The position numbers and the translations under genes are program-made. The notes beneath the pieces are model-generated. The model was not told the DNA's origin. It saw nothing but the letters and a program-made list of their open reading frames with translations, and made no database searches. A stretch of 21,842 nt of DNA, taken from Deltaproteobacteria bacterium (GTDB taxonomy: Bacteria; Chloroflexota; Dehalococcoidia; Dehalococcoidales; BS750m-G39). The stretch spans positions 1 through 21,842 of the forward strand of contig JAUWGI010000002.1 of the NCBI GenBank assembly GCA_030606505.1. The letters are read 5' to 3'. Of the stretch, positions 21,142-21,842 are shown in pieces (position 1 is the first letter of the stretch; the number at the start of each line of letters is the position of its first letter).

Positions 21142-21842
21142 GTGAACTACCAGCAGGCTATAGACTACATCAACAGCTACACCGACTACGAAAAAATAGG
21201 CATGCCCCACGACCCCGCCTTCTATGACCTCCGCCGTGTCGATGAGTTATTGTCTCTTTTAGGCAACCCCCACCAGAAAGCTGGCTCTATCCATATCACC
21301 GGCACCAACGGCAAGGGTAGCGTGGCCGTCATGGTGGCCTCGGCGCTGGCCGCATGCGGTTATACCACCGGGCTTTACACCTCCCCCCACTTCCACACCT
21401 GGCGGGAGCGAGTCCAGGTTGACGGGGAGCTTATCTCCGAGGACAAATTGGCCCAGCTGGTGACCGAGCTTAAGCCGCGGGTGGAAGTGGTCAATGAGAA
21501 GGCTACATATGGTAAGCTGACCACCTTCGAGTTCCTCACCGCGCTGGCCTTCGCTTACTTTGGCCAGAAAGGGGCCGAGTTGCAGGTGCTGGAGGTGGGG
21601 CTGGGTGGCAAGTTCGACGCCACCAGTGTGGTCACCCCACTGGTCTGTATTATCACCCCCGTTGACTTTGACCACATGGATGTGCTGGGCAATACCTTAA
21701 CCGAGATTGCCGCCGAGAAGTGTGGCATTATCAAGCCCGACAGCATGGTGGTGACCGCCCCCCAGCCCCCCGAGGCCGCCGGGGTAATCAAGGAAGCCTG
21801 CCGCGAGCGCCGGGCCAAGCTGCTCACCGTGGGTAAAGATGT
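21142..21842 (+). CDS. folC: Dihydrofolate synthase/folylpolyglutamate synthase, N-terminal part
   Basis: The first 233 codons are in the window; the gene runs off the right edge. FolC adds glutamate to dihydropteroate and folates using ATP. The sequence shows the N-terminal helix with NYQQAIDYINSY, the P-loop HITGTNGKGSVAVMVASAL (54-60), LYTSPHFHTWRERVQVDG, the Ω-loop region TTFEFLTALAFAYF, and LEVGLGGKFDATSVVTP, where the family normally has GGRLDATN. VDFDHMDVLGNTLTEIAAEKCGIIK continues the ATPase core. The GTG start at 21142 has no ribosome binding site, and the -10 box is nine bases upstream, so a leaderless mRNA is likely. Confidence 0.93.
   Translation, partial: MNYQQAIDYINSYTDYEKIGMPHDPAFYDLRRVDELLSLLGNPHQKAGSIHITGTNGKGSVAVMVASALAACGYTTGLYTSPHFHTWRERVQVDGELISEDKLAQLVTELKPRVEVVNEKATYGKLTTFEFLTALAFAYFGQKGAELQVLEVGLGGKFDATSVVTPLVCIITPVDFDHMDVLGNTLTEIAAEKCGIIKPDSMVVTAPQPPEAAGVIKEACRERRAKLLTVGKD

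Noticed and set aside
1..21842. tRNA, rRNA, CRISPR array, insertion-sequence transposase or riboswitch
   Set aside because: None was recognised on either strand. Gaps between genes are all under about 210 bp and are accounted for by promoters and the 56-bp repeats.

Overview
The window reads as chromosomal DNA of an anaerobic, iron-sulfur- and flavin-rich bacterium. A Chloroflexota of the Dehalococcoidia type is my best guess. It rests on the DUF951 protein, the type-2 PyrF, the HdrA/MvhD and FixABCX electron-transfer sets, several promoters set very close to start codons, and the mix of ATG, GTG and TTG starts. No 16S or other decisive marker is present, so this placement is inference.

Layout. 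(1) 1-1603, minus strand: the start of a mechanosensitive-channel-like membrane protein (cut by the window edge), a short remnant of another gene, and dinB (DNA polymerase IV). (2) 1637-12624: an 11-kb block bounded by two 56-bp direct repeats (1581-1636 and 12625-12680, 53/56 identical). Both repeats cover the dinB promoter and first codons. Inside the block, one plus-strand gene encodes a protein with a C-terminal PEP-synthase-type phosphohistidine domain. A long minus-strand series runs OYE-type reductase, EtfA, FixC, FixX, EtfB, a NIPSNAP-like small protein, a second OYE-type reductase, a C_GCAxxG_C_C protein and a GlcG/HbpS-like protein. (3) 12693-19574, minus strand: a tight eight-gene operon MvhD-DsrE-TusA-MvhD-HdrA-HdrA-FrhB/FdhB-like-FrhB/FdhB-like. 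(4) 19732-20013, plus strand: a divergent CsoR/CstR-family repressor. (5) 20020-21842: DUF951, pyrF (minus) and the start of folC (plus), which are housekeeping genes.

How the parts may work together. In the first cassette, ETF plus FixC/FixX would move electrons between flavin/NAD(P)H pools and quinone or ferredoxin. The two large flavin/Fe-S/FAD reductases flanking them are likely electron donors or acceptors. Both have lost the usual OYE active-site Tyr motif, so their chemistry is open. In the second operon, TusA and DsrE are protein persulfide carriers. The two HdrA-like proteins share HdrA domains between them, MvhD is the usual electron entry subunit, and the two FrhB/FdhB-like proteins could be input or output modules. 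HdrB and HdrC are absent. The divergent regulator keeps both reactive cysteines of the family but has Tyr where the copper-binding His belongs, and a CsoR-type operator lies exactly between the -35 and -10 of the operon promoter. The best reading is a persulfide-controlled sulfur-transfer/electron-transfer (possibly flavin-bifurcating) operon of unusual composition. This is the most interesting system in the window.
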